7,425 nt of DNA. Source: CAYQDB01 sp964416195 (GTDB taxonomy: Bacteria; Zixibacteria; MSB-5A5; GN15; FEB-12). Positions 1 to 5,587 of the stretch are shown in pieces. Numbering within the stretch: position 1 is the first letter of the stretch; every line of letters starts with the position of its first letter. The notes under the pieces were generated by a model. That model was not told the DNA's origin. It searched no databases and was given only the letters and a program-made list of their open reading frames with translations. The stretch spans positions 1-7,425 of the forward strand of contig CAYQDB010000053.1 of the NCBI GenBank assembly GCA_964416195.1. Direction: 5' to 3'. A program made the position numbers and the translations under genes.

Positions 1-347
1 TTTGCGAAGGGCAAGAGAAAATCCCAGCGATCACCGGGGTCAATATCTATGACGGGAGACCTGGCTAACGCAACGAAGTTATTGGTTATCGATACGAAAG
101 TCCAGCGGATTCGTTTCCTTTTGTTGAATATACCACAGAGGCAGTGAATTATTCAAGATGCACGATTACTCACCTGTAAGGTGGGCTACACGTCCGTGCG
201 TGGTACCGCCACGGAGGAAGACTTCCCACAGCAGAGCTGTGGCCACCCGTCGAATAAAATCAGAGATGGAACGCTCTTAGACCACCGTTTTTACCCCGCC
301 ATATGGGGCACTTCTGAACCGCCCTTTACACTCTGTAGTAAGATAAA
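1..347. other. Gene-poor stretch upstream of the radical SAM gene
   Basis: No confident gene is visible here. On the + strand, positions 3-65 read as an open tail (Cys-Glu-Gly-Gln at the window edge, ending Asp-Gly-Arg-Pro-Gly) that stops at TAA 66-68. This could be the last residues of a gene starting outside the window. The same frame stays open after that stop until TAA 177-179 and looks protein-like (about 36 residues, no start codon), so a decayed gene with one nonsense codon is possible. A GTG-initiated 75-codon frame, 181-408, ends 16 bp before the radical SAM start but has no convincing ribosome binding site. The most visible structure is the hairpin cluster at 193-242, described separately. 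Confidence 0.4.
193..242. repeat. Cluster of adjacent short hairpins
   Basis: Three stem-loops are packed into 50 bp. The first can form either as TCCGTG (193-198) with CACGGA (210-215) or as CGTGG (199-203) with CCACG (209-213); these two folds exclude each other. The second is GGAAG (216-220), one unpaired A, then CTTCC (222-226). The third is a perfect 7-bp stem CCACAGC (226-232) with GCTGTGG (236-242) and the triloop AGA. No T-run follows, so this is not a standard terminator. It could be part of a structured leader RNA, a protein-binding region or the remains of a mobile element. The pairings are directly visible; the function is unknown. Confidence 0.45.
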
Positions 348-377
348 TTGCTGTGAAAAGGCGCTGAATAGTATTAT
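348..377 (+). promoter_or_regulatory. Candidate sigma70-type promoter for the radical SAM gene
   Basis: A TTGCTG hexamer (348-353) and a TATTAT hexamer (372-377) are separated by 18 bp, giving a good -10 and a weak -35. This places the transcription start about 40 nt upstream of the ATG at 425. Given the A+T content the match could be chance. Confidence 0.3.
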
Positions 378-424
378 GTTTGCCTGCGAAGAGACGCGGA
401 AACACTAGAGGGGAGGACCTGTTG

Positions 425-1282
425 ATGAAGATTGAGATTGATGACAAGTCCTTGATGATGATCTTCCTATTGGAGGAGTGCAATTTCGCATGTGCTCACT
501 GTGTTCGCGAAGATGAGCCCATGGATCCTGAATATAAATTGTCTTTCGGACAGCTCCAGTTATGTCTTTCAGATTGCCGTAGCCTGGAAAGTATATGCTG
601 GGTTCACTTTTCCGGTGGTGAACCAACCTTGTGGACAGAAAGGAATCGAGACCTAGTAGATCTTCTGCTCGAAATCGCGAAGGTTGGCTTCACCCCTGGC
701 TTTACTACAAACGGGAGTTTCTTCGTTGATTACAGTAGATGTCAACAGTTCTTCAGGAAATATGTCGATGGCTCAATTATGCCACTTCGTGTTTACCTTA
801 GCATTGACACTTTTCACCATAACTATGATGTGGAAAAAGGAAGAGCACAAAGCTTGGATAACATCATGAAGTGTAAGCAGGAGTTACCGCCTGCGAAGGC
901 GGACTTGCTCGATATCGCAGTAATAGCGGTTGTTTCAAAAGATTTCAAGTCGTTGCTTCCAAATGAGATGATAGGACACTACGAATCCTTGGGAATAGCT
1001 TTCAGCTTCATACCACTAGTACTTAGGGGTAAGGCAAAATCGCTCAGTCATCTGTGTCCAGACCTTAGCAGCAACAATCCAGAAGACTTAGGAGCATACC
1101 AGCGTTTCCACCCGAAGGACAGCCGGAAAAATCAAGATATAACTAAGAATCGATATAAAGCAGACCACATAGTTCTTATTGGCAACAATTATTATTTCTC
1201 TGATCCTTGGCGCAAGGTTGCGCGGCTAGGGCACTTGCCAGACACAATCATACGTGCCTATTCCAGCGCAACTGGAGCTTGA
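425..1282 (+). CDS. Radical SAM domain protein, no recognisable C-terminal auxiliary cluster
   Basis: A predicted radical SAM enzyme of 285 aa that would reductively cleave S-adenosylmethionine with a [4Fe-4S] cluster; the substrate cannot be read from sequence. The cluster motif CX3CX2C is C19, C23 and C26 (Cys-Asn-Phe-Ala-Cys-Ala-His-Cys). The SAM-binding GGEP motif is at 64-67 after Phe-Ser, a Thr-Thr-Asn-Gly strand lies at 94-97, and a Ser-Ile-Asp strand (126-128) fits the barrel. The start at 425 is chosen because GGGGAGG precedes it at about 8 nt; an in-frame ATG at 380 has no such site. The C-terminal part (about 250-270: Ile-Gly-Asn-Asn-Tyr, then Asp-Pro-Trp, then Ala-Arg-Leu-Gly) resembles the place where SPASM/twitch proteins carry auxiliary-cluster cysteines, but those cysteines are absent. 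It stands alone, with no partner gene beside it in this window. The fold is confident, the role unknown. Confidence 0.9.
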   Translation: MKIEIDDKSLMMIFLLEECNFACAHCVREDEPMDPEYKLSFGQLQLCLSDCRSLESICWVHFSGGEPTLWTERNRDLVDLLLEIAKVGFTPGFTTNGSFFVDYSRCQQFFRKYVDGSIMPLRVYLSIDTFHHNYDVEKGRAQSLDNIMKCKQELPPAKADLLDIAVIAVVSKDFKSLLPNEMIGHYESLGIAFSFIPLVLRGKAKSLSHLCPDLSSNNPEDLGAYQRFHPKDSRKNQDITKNRYKADHIVLIGNNYYFSDPWRKVARLGHLPDTIIRAYSSATGA

Positions 1283-1317
1283 TAACTTTCTTGATTGTTT
1301 CACGGAAGAAAGGTTAT
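1282..1317 (+). terminator. Hairpin directly after the radical SAM stop codon
   Basis: The arms ATAACTTTCTT (1282-1292) and AAGAAAGGTTAT (1306-1317) pair over 11 bp with one bulged G around a 13-nt loop, beginning inside the TGA stop. No T-run follows immediately; a long T-rich run comes only at 1349-1359. It may be a weak or Rho-assisted terminator or an mRNA 3'-end stabiliser. Confidence 0.45.
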
Positions 1318-1478
1318 AGATACTATATATATTGATCTATCAAAAAAGTTTTTTTATTTATTCAATAATGATGCTATCAGCAGAATTGTCTGAATCGATA
1401 AAAATCATATTTGCAAAGGTTGCCGAGAGTGATAAAATCTAAAATCGTTAAGCCCCACAACCTTATGATATTAAATGA

Positions 1479-1526
1479 GTCACATTAAGTGCGGGGTAGG
1501 TAGGATTCGAACTCACTGAATGTGTC
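1479..1526. repeat. Imperfect inverted repeat enclosing a tRNA 3'-end-like sequence
   Basis: The arms GTCACATTAAGTG (1479-1491) and CACTGAATGTGTC (1514-1526) are complementary at 11 of 13 positions and enclose 22 bp. Read on the minus strand, the loop contains TTCGAAT followed by CCTAC and then CTACCCC, which matches the order T-loop, T-stem 3' strand, acceptor 3' strand of a tRNA. No tRNA body is present: the region that should carry the rest is the coding end of the neighbouring minus-strand gene, and no CCA follows. It lies 8 bp beyond that gene's stop, so it could act as its terminator hairpin, or be a tRNA-derived integration scar. The pairing is certain, the meaning is not. Confidence 0.45.
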
Positions 1527-1533
1527 GGAGGAT

Positions 1534-2628
1534 TCACTCAGCTGCCGGCTCCTGTCCCTCCTCCGGCTCAGGCTCTGTCTGGGGGTGAAGTTTGAATTCA
1601 AAAATCCTTAGTAGGGTTACAAATACAGCCGCAATCAACGGACCCACGACAACACCAAGCAGGCCAAAGACAGCGATACCGCCCAGGAGAGCGAAAAAGA
1701 GCAGCAGGGGGTGTATGGCGGTTCGCCCGGAAATAAGATAGGGGCGAATGACATTGTCGCTCTGACTGATAACCACGACACCGACGCCGATGACTATAAT
1801 GCCCTTGATGTATGCCCCCCCCAACAACAAGATAATCCCTGCCGGAACATAAATGATGAAAGCCCCCAGGAATGGGATAATCGACAAAAATGCCATGATC
1901 GCCCCCCAGAAAACAGCAGAGGGAATCCCCACAACGGCAAACAGGATTCCACCTAACAGACCTTGAATCAATGCTACTACCACCCCGCCGTACATAGTAG
2001 CCTGCACAACGTCGCGAAGGTGGGCAAAAGTGATTTCTACCTGTTCTTCCGGGATCGGCATCAGCCGCTTGATCTTGTGAATAATCGCTTCCCCATCCTT
2101 GAAGAAGTAATACATGGTGAAAATCATCAGGATAAAGTAGAAGACCGTTTTGGTAGCATTGGTAATAAGCCAACTGGTCTGGTTAAAGATGATGCTGGTT
2201 ACTTTGTCAATCGAATCCTTTATAAGCTCGTCGAGATTTATTTGAGATAGGTCGTAATATTGATTCAGCTTTTCTTTAATGGCTTCCATCCCCGGTATAT
2301 CTACAGCAAGAATGTTATCGAGCTGGCCGCTTTTGTACATGGCGTTCACCTTGGTTACGGCATCGGCAGCTTCGTTAACCAGGGCGGCAAACAGGTACGT
2401 TATCGGGCCAATAATCAGAATGATAATAAAAAGACACAGCAGCGCCGACGCCAGCCCCCTGGATTTCACCTTTTTGCACACCCACTCATAGAGGGGGAAA
2501 AAGATGATGACAAATACCGCCGCCCAGGCGATGGGTGCGAAAAACGGGGAAACAATCCTGTAGAAGAGGTAGAAAAAGACAGCCGCCAGCAAGAAGAACA
2601 GGGCAACTAACAGATACTCTCTTTTCAT
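1534..2628 (-). CDS. AI-2E family transporter (YdiK/PerM-like membrane protein)
   Basis: An integral inner-membrane protein of 364 aa, the usual length for the AI-2E/UPF0118 family (PF01594). Members have been linked to autoinducer-2 export (TqsA), Na+/H+ antiport and other permease roles, so the substrate cannot be assigned. Two hydrophobic hairpins open the protein (about residues 5-50 and 60-84). A soluble, charged segment follows (about 85-150). The C-terminal half holds the family core: a Gly-rich helix pair around 212-268 (Val-Gly-Ile-Pro at 233-236 and Ile-Pro-Phe-Leu-Gly at 251-255), Asp-Asn-Val-Ile-Arg-Pro at 291-296, and Phe-Gly-Leu-Leu-Gly with Val-Gly-Pro-Leu at 321-331. The tail is acidic and Pro/Glu-rich (352-364). 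The ATG at 2626-2628 starts directly before the first membrane helix; the ribosome binding site is weak (AAAGAG). It is monocistronic, facing the radical SAM gene and divergent from the Arg-rich protein gene. Confidence 0.92.
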   Translation of the reverse strand: MKREYLLVALFFLLAAVFFYLFYRIVSPFFAPIAWAAVFVIIFFPLYEWVCKKVKSRGLASALLCLFIIILIIGPITYLFAALVNEAADAVTKVNAMYKSGQLDNILAVDIPGMEAIKEKLNQYYDLSQINLDELIKDSIDKVTSIIFNQTSWLITNATKTVFYFILMIFTMYYFFKDGEAIIHKIKRLMPIPEEQVEITFAHLRDVVQATMYGGVVVALIQGLLGGILFAVVGIPSAVFWGAIMAFLSIIPFLGAFIIYVPAGIILLLGGAYIKGIIVIGVGVVVISQSDNVIRPYLISGRTAIHPLLLFFALLGGIAVFGLLGVVVGPLIAAVFVTLLRIFEFKLHPQTEPEPEEGQEPAAE

Positions 2629-2656
2629 ATTACTCTTTTCGGTTGACGCTCAGAAT

Positions 2657-2685
2657 AATCTACAGCGGTAAGCCGTTTGATGCAA
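2657..2685 (-). promoter_or_regulatory. Candidate promoter of the AI-2E family gene
   Basis: On the minus strand TTGCAT (2685-2680) is followed after exactly 17 bp by TAGATT (2662-2657). This would give a leader of about 20-25 nt before the ATG at 2628. Each hexamer is only a partial match to consensus, so this is a positional suggestion. Confidence 0.28.
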
Positions 2686-3094
2686 CACCTAAACCTGCTG
2701 TGACGAGCGGTGGTCTACAAAGGCCACTATCGGCTTGGCTCAACCGCCAACGCTGTATGTGCAGTCAACAGACGGTGTTTCCGTCATGTAACCCCTTGCC
2801 AGTTACCGTTGTGTATTAGAGGATATGGACTACCTCCTGTAGCCTTCATCCCATACCAGCGCGCTGGCCGTTTGTTCCCTCCATTATAAAATGAGCTGCT
2901 GCTGAAAGTTGACCCGGAGTATCTACGGCTAACTGGTGCAGGAGTTTTTCTGCGTCTGCGAAAAAATCTTAACCGCTTGGTATTAAGTATCTTAAGAAAC
3001 GGACGATTATAGCAATTAGATATTGCAACGGCGGGCATCGACTCGGCCATAGTCAATGTTCGCAACCATTAACGACTCAAACAAGGAGTTAGGT
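2686..3094. other. Gene-poor spacer with palindrome and small stem-loops
   Basis: No frame here looks like a real protein. Visible structures are: a hairpin GTGGTC (2710-2715) with GGCCAC (2722-2727), one G-T pair; a perfect 5-bp hairpin GACGG/CCGTC (2771-2785); a nested fold on either strand near 2823-2855, with TATGG/CCATA outside and CTAC/GTAG inside; a perfect 12-bp palindrome CCAGCGCGCTGG (2856-2867); and three alternating CTTAA/TTAAG half-sites at 2968-2972, 2983-2987 and 2991-2995. The last group sits about 100 bp upstream of the Arg-rich protein gene and could be an operator or promoter-proximal element. No confident -35/-10 pair for that gene was found. A small regulatory RNA could hide here, but nothing identifies one. 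Confidence 0.4.
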
Positions 3095-3505
3095 ATGGCT
3101 ATGCGTAGAACCAGTTACAGGCCGCGCCGCGCTACCTGGCCGCGCCGGTCACCGTCGCACAGGTTTGCTCGCCCGTGGGCCAAAGAAGAAATTGCGTTCA
3201 TGCGCAAATTCTATCGGAACTACGAGACAGCATGGATTGCCCGTCAGCTCGGTCGCACAGTCTATTCTGTTCGCTACAAGGCTGTCGACCTGCACATTCG
3301 TAAGGCCAGCCCGTCGGTGTGGAGGGGAAACACCGGTAGCCCCAAGTCCTTTAATCGGACTTGGCCCAAGCGCCCTAGCTTCCCGAGGGCTCCTCGGAAG
3401 ACTTCTTCGCGCCGCACCCCGCGGACGTGGAAGATGCAGAACAAGACGACGCGTCGTACTCCTCGTTACAGCAAGCCGCGCCGCACCACTCGCAGGATGA
3501 TATAA
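3095..3505 (+). CDS. Small Arg-rich DNA-binding protein with Myb/SANT-like HTH and histone H1-like tail
   Basis: A 136-aa, strongly basic protein likely to bind DNA in the nucleoid. The N-terminus (1-26) is Arg/Pro-rich. Residues 28-70 form a Myb/SANT-like helix-turn-helix: Trp28, Glu-Glu-Ile at 31-33, a first helix to Tyr40, a second helix with Ile-Ala-Arg-Gln-Leu-Gly (48-53), then Arg-Thr-Val-Tyr-Ser-Val-Arg and Lys-Ala leading to Leu-His-Ile, the usual recognition-helix pattern. Residues 71-136 are a low-complexity tail rich in Arg, Lys, Ser, Thr and Pro, with repeated Ser/Thr-Pro-Arg/Lys units (two copies of Arg-Arg-Thr-Pro-Arg, at 106-110 and 120-124), like eukaryotic H1 or protamine tails. 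The start at 3095 is chosen for AAGGAG at 3083-3088; an in-frame ATG at 3056 lacks one. A strong terminator makes it a single-gene unit. Whether it compacts DNA or regulates genes is inference. Confidence 0.82.
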   Translation: MAMRRTSYRPRRATWPRRSPSHRFARPWAKEEIAFMRKFYRNYETAWIARQLGRTVYSVRYKAVDLHIRKASPSVWRGNTGSPKSFNRTWPKRPSFPRAPRKTSSRRTPRTWKMQNKTTRRTPRYSKPRRTTRRMI

Positions 3506-3547
3506 GGGGTGGATCACTAATAGGATTATTCGGGAACTTTTCCCTAT

Positions 3548-3584
3548 AGACCCGTTTTCAATAATGAAAACGGGTCTTTTGTTT
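3548..3584 (+). terminator. Strong intrinsic terminator
   Basis: A perfect 13-bp stem, AGACCCGTTTTCA (3548-3560) with TGAAAACGGGTCT (3565-3577), a 4-nt loop ATAA and the T-rich tail TTTGTTT. It ends the transcript of the Arg-rich DNA-binding protein 43 bp after its stop. A lesser hairpin, GGGAA/TTCCC, precedes it at 3532-3544. The A-rich side also allows partial function on the minus strand. Confidence 0.93.
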
Positions 3585-3593
3585 AGGGGGCAT

Positions 3594-3878
3594 TGAAGTT
3601 TCCCCGGTTTAGTGGACACGGTGAAAGGATAGTGCTATGATTCTTTCCAGAGGTGTTCAGATGTCGGGAAATGGGAAACACCGCAGTTATAACCGGGCGT
3701 TCAAGGTTCAAGGATAACGCAGTGTGGCTGGTGACGGAGGAGAAACGGAGAGTGGCCAAGGTTGCCTGCGAACTGGGGAACAATGTTAATCGATATCCCG
3801 TCATTAGATAAGATACGAAAGAACTGGTAAAAATCAGAGCCCCGATTCCTCAGCTGTCTCAATTTTAACCGGACAGTA
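3594..3878 (+). mobile_element. Decayed, internally deleted IS3-family insertion sequence
   Basis: The left end, TGAAGTTTCCCCGG then TTTAGTGGACAC from 3594, is a typical IS3-family terminus. It is followed at the usual distance by the beginning of the OrfA reading frame. The likely right end is 3855-3878, TGTCTCAATTTTAACCGG then ACAGTA, which is related to the left end in inverted orientation (shared CCGGTT and GACA blocks) though imperfect. Only about 285 bp remain, against 1.2-1.5 kb for an intact element; OrfB with the DDE catalytic domain is missing. It sits precisely between the terminator of the Arg-rich protein gene and the promoter of the sulfur cassette, so it may mark the junction where the cassette entered. 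No target-site duplication could be read. Confidence 0.7.
3661..3811 (+). pseudogene. IS3-family transposase OrfA fragment, frameshifted
   Basis: Two frames together give the N-terminal HTH_Tnp_1 (PF01527) pattern of IS3 OrfA. From ATG 3661 the peptide runs Ser-Tyr-Asn-Arg-Ala-Phe-Lys-Val and stops at TAA 3715-3717. The neighbouring frame, from 3716, then continues Ala-Val-Trp-Leu-Val-Thr-Glu-Glu, Val-Ala-Lys-Val-Ala and Glu-Leu-Gly to TAA 3809-3811. Intact relatives read roughly Tyr-x-Arg-Glu-Phe-Lys-x-x-Ala-Val-x-Leu-Val-x-Glu followed by Val-Ala-x-x-Leu-Gly. A frameshift near 3712-3718 and the loss of everything after the helix-turn-helix show it is inactive. The DNA-binding fragment is unlikely to be made. 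Confidence 0.72.
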
Positions 3879-3917
3879 GTGATTTTTCAAAAAAATTCAG
3901 TTCTCTAAAAGATTATT

Positions 3918-3946
3918 TTGACTTTTTCCCTAAAAATGATAATAAT
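3918..3946 (+). promoter_or_regulatory. Sigma70-type promoter of the sulfur cassette
   Basis: TTGACT (3918-3923) and AATAAT (3941-3946) have the ideal 17-bp spacing and each match consensus at five of six bases. They lie about 70 bp upstream of the TusA-family start, just outside the right end of the IS3 remnant. The implied leader is about 64 nt. No operator is obvious. Confidence 0.6.
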
Positions 3947-4016
3947 CCCCTTGTCATTGAAAGAGAGTATATTTCTAATAACTGACTATCCACAATTCGA
4001 CATGAGGAGAGACGTT

Positions 4017-4253
4017 ATGGAAACAAAAATCGATGTAACTTTGGATGTAAAAGGGCTCACCTGCCCTATGCCAATTATGAAATTGTCAAAAGCAATGAAG
4101 GAACTCGAATCAGAGCAAGTGCTTGAAATGTTAGGTACAGACCCTGGAACAAAAACAGATTTACATTCATGGTGCAAGAAGACAGGAAATACTCTTCTTG
4201 ATGAGAGTGAGTTAGAAGGGGGCGTTTTTCGCTATCTAATCAAGAAGAAATAA
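4017..4253 (+). CDS. TusA-family sulfur carrier protein (TsuB-like)
   Basis: A 78-aa cytoplasmic sulfur carrier of the TusA/SirA family (PF01206), which holds sulfur as a cysteine persulfide and passes it to partner proteins. The family signature Cys-Pro-x-Pro is at 16-19 (Cys16-Pro-Met-Pro), just after Asp-Val-Lys-Gly-Leu-Thr, and the usual helix follows. A second conserved-position cysteine, C53, lies in Trp-Cys-Lys-Lys-Thr-Gly-Asn. Length is normal for the family. The ATG at 4017 is chosen because GAGGAGA (4004-4010) stands in front of it; the longer frame starting at 3918 overlaps the promoter and adds a non-family extension. Its stop is 13 bp from the next start, so it is the first gene of an operon with the YeeE/YedE transporter. 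In TsuA/TsuB-type systems this partner processes imported thiosulfate. A role in tRNA thiolation is less likely in this context. Confidence 0.93.
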   Translation: METKIDVTLDVKGLTCPMPIMKLSKAMKELESEQVLEMLGTDPGTKTDLHSWCKKTGNTLLDESELEGGVFRYLIKKK

Positions 4254-4266
4254 GAGAGGATAAATT

Positions 4267-5478
4267 ATGGAACAAGAATCAAACACATCTGCATTAAGCC
4301 AACTATATCAAACATTTTTCTCAAAACATTGGCCTGTCTGGGTTGGAGGAATTTTGTTGGGGTTGCTTAATGTATTTCTCTTCATGATTAAAAGTCCATG
4401 GGGCGGTAGTGGTGGATATAACAACTGGGGAGAAAATATATATCAGGCTCTGGGATTGTTTGGGATAGAAAATGTTACACCAACAAGTGCCAGCTTGTAT
4501 GGAATGCTAAATATTTTAATAATTCTTGGAGCTTTTGTAGGTGCTCTTTTAGCAAAAGAGTTTGCCCTGAGAATCCCACCAGTAGGAGAGTTAATTAAAG
4601 GATTTATTGGTGGGGGCTTAATGGCTATTGGAGCTAAACTAGGTATTGGATGTACTATAGGTGGCTTTTTTAGTGGAGTGCCCGCACTTTCAGGGGGAGC
4701 AGTACTATTAACGATAGGTTTATTTTTGGGTACATTAGTCGCCTTAAAATACCTCATGTGGGAAATGGAACATTTACCCGGCATCAGCTCAGGTAAAAGC
4801 AAAATATTTCTGGCTGCTCCTGAAGGGAGGGGTGCTTGGCAGAAATGGCTAGGCCTTATTGTCACCATCATTGCGTTTGTTATAGCGTATAACTATTTTG
4901 GAAAAAACAGCATAATGGCCTGGTTTGTAATCATTGGTCTTTTGCTGGGATTAATTTGTCAACGCTCAAGATTCTGCATTGTAGCATCATTCCGCGACCC
5001 ATTTATGACCGGAAAATCATCCAGCACGGTAGGCATAATAGCTGGCCTATTGGTCGGACTTATAGGGTTTACAATAATAAAACAATTCGGAATTGGAGCA
5101 GGCGATCTACCTTTACGTTACAGAGAGTTGACGTGGGTATTTCCGAATTTCTGGCTAAGGGCTCCGATTGGCGGATTCATTTTTGGGCTCGGCATGACGA
5201 TCGCGGGCGGTTGCGCAGTTGGGACACTATGGAGGTTTGGGGAAGGGCAGGTTAAATTATGGGCAGCTGCCCTTGGCTTCTTACTCATTTCCCCAATAAC
5301 TCAGAATTATATTGAACCGGGATTTGTTAAGCTTATACCTCATTCTGCACGTTTTAGAAATTTTATGCCTGACTATATTGGCTATGCGTGGTCAGTCGTC
5401 CTTGTATTAGCAATTTTGTTAATATGGTATCTCTTCGTTAAATGGAATGAAAAAACCGGAAAGTTTAGTGCGTATTAA
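4267..5478 (+). CDS. YeeE/YedE family transporter (TsuA-like thiosulfate uptake)
   Basis: A polytopic inner-membrane protein of 403 aa from the YeeE/YedE family (PF04143), whose characterised member TsuA takes up thiosulfate through a pore lined with conserved cysteines. Two related halves are visible, each with a Gly-Cys motif: Gly-Ile-Gly-Cys129-Thr-Ile-Gly-Gly-Phe-Phe-Ser-Gly in the first and Ala-Gly-Gly-Cys316-Ala-Val-Gly-Thr in the second. Between them is Cys231-Gln-Arg-Ser-Arg-Phe-Cys237, followed by Phe-Arg-Asp-Pro. Hydrophobic segments fill about 23-41, 78-96, 112-162, 192-232, 254-272, 299-345 and 371-391. AGAGAGGA at 4253-4260 is a good ribosome binding site. The gene follows the TusA-family gene in the same operon, matching known TsuA-TsuB and YedE-TusA pairs, some of which mark sulfur-disproportionating bacteria. 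The family is certain. Thiosulfate is the most likely substrate, but other sulfur (or selenium) compounds are possible. Confidence 0.92.
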   Translation: MEQESNTSALSQLYQTFFSKHWPVWVGGILLGLLNVFLFMIKSPWGGSGGYNNWGENIYQALGLFGIENVTPTSASLYGMLNILIILGAFVGALLAKEFALRIPPVGELIKGFIGGGLMAIGAKLGIGCTIGGFFSGVPALSGGAVLLTIGLFLGTLVALKYLMWEMEHLPGISSGKSKIFLAAPEGRGAWQKWLGLIVTIIAFVIAYNYFGKNSIMAWFVIIGLLLGLICQRSRFCIVASFRDPFMTGKSSSTVGIIAGLLVGLIGFTIIKQFGIGAGDLPLRYRELTWVFPNFWLRAPIGGFIFGLGMTIAGGCAVGTLWRFGEGQVKLWAAALGFLLISPITQNYIEPGFVKLIPHSARFRNFMPDYIGYAWSVVLVLAILLIWYLFVKWNEKTGKFSAY

Positions 5479-5529
5479 TTTGAGTTATAGATGCTTAAGC
5501 AAATGAATATATTTATTGGGAGTTTTCTT

Positions 5530-5568
5530 GCTAGCCATCGGTTAGCGTTGGGCTTTTGTCCCTTTTAG
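5530..5568 (+). terminator. Short hairpin between transporter and rhodanese genes
   Basis: GCTAGCC (5530-5536) pairs with GGTTAGC (5540-5546) over 7 bp with one G-T pair and the triloop ATC. GGG-N7-CCC (5550-5562) and a short T-run, CCTTTTAG, follow. It looks like a weak or partial terminator, which would lower but not abolish read-through into the rhodanese gene. A processing site is an alternative. Confidence 0.35.
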
Positions 5569-5587
5569 AACAAGAAAGGAAAAAAGA

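Noticed and set aside
1368..1442. Small + strand frame of 24 codons starting Met-Met-Leu-Ser after the radical SAM gene, and an overlapping frame ending at about 1393 that also reads protein-like
   Set aside because: No ribosome binding site, A+T-rich sequence, and two competing frames over the same bases. Probably chance.
1491..1570. A minus-strand tRNA gene
   Set aside because: Only the T-loop and acceptor 3' strand match. The 5' acceptor strand, D-arm and anticodon arm would fall in the coding end of the AI-2E family gene and are not present.
1598..2173. 191-codon minus-strand frame inside the AI-2E family gene
   Set aside because: Out-of-frame shadow of a well-conserved membrane protein; its Arg/Cys/Gly-rich composition is typical of a shifted frame.
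2784..3065. Minus-strand 93-codon frame in the spacer between the AI-2E and Arg-rich genes
   Set aside because: No recognisable domain, no good ribosome binding site, and irregular composition including a run of arginines.
3149..3619. Long minus-strand frame opposite the Arg-rich protein gene
   Set aside because: It is the antisense of a G+C-rich, repetitive coding region, runs through the strong terminator and into the IS relic, and resembles no protein family.
3918..4016. Upstream extension of the TusA-family protein to an ATG at 3918
   Set aside because: It overlaps the -35 element, has no ribosome binding site and adds 33 residues not found in the family. The ATG at 4017 has GAGGAGA in front.
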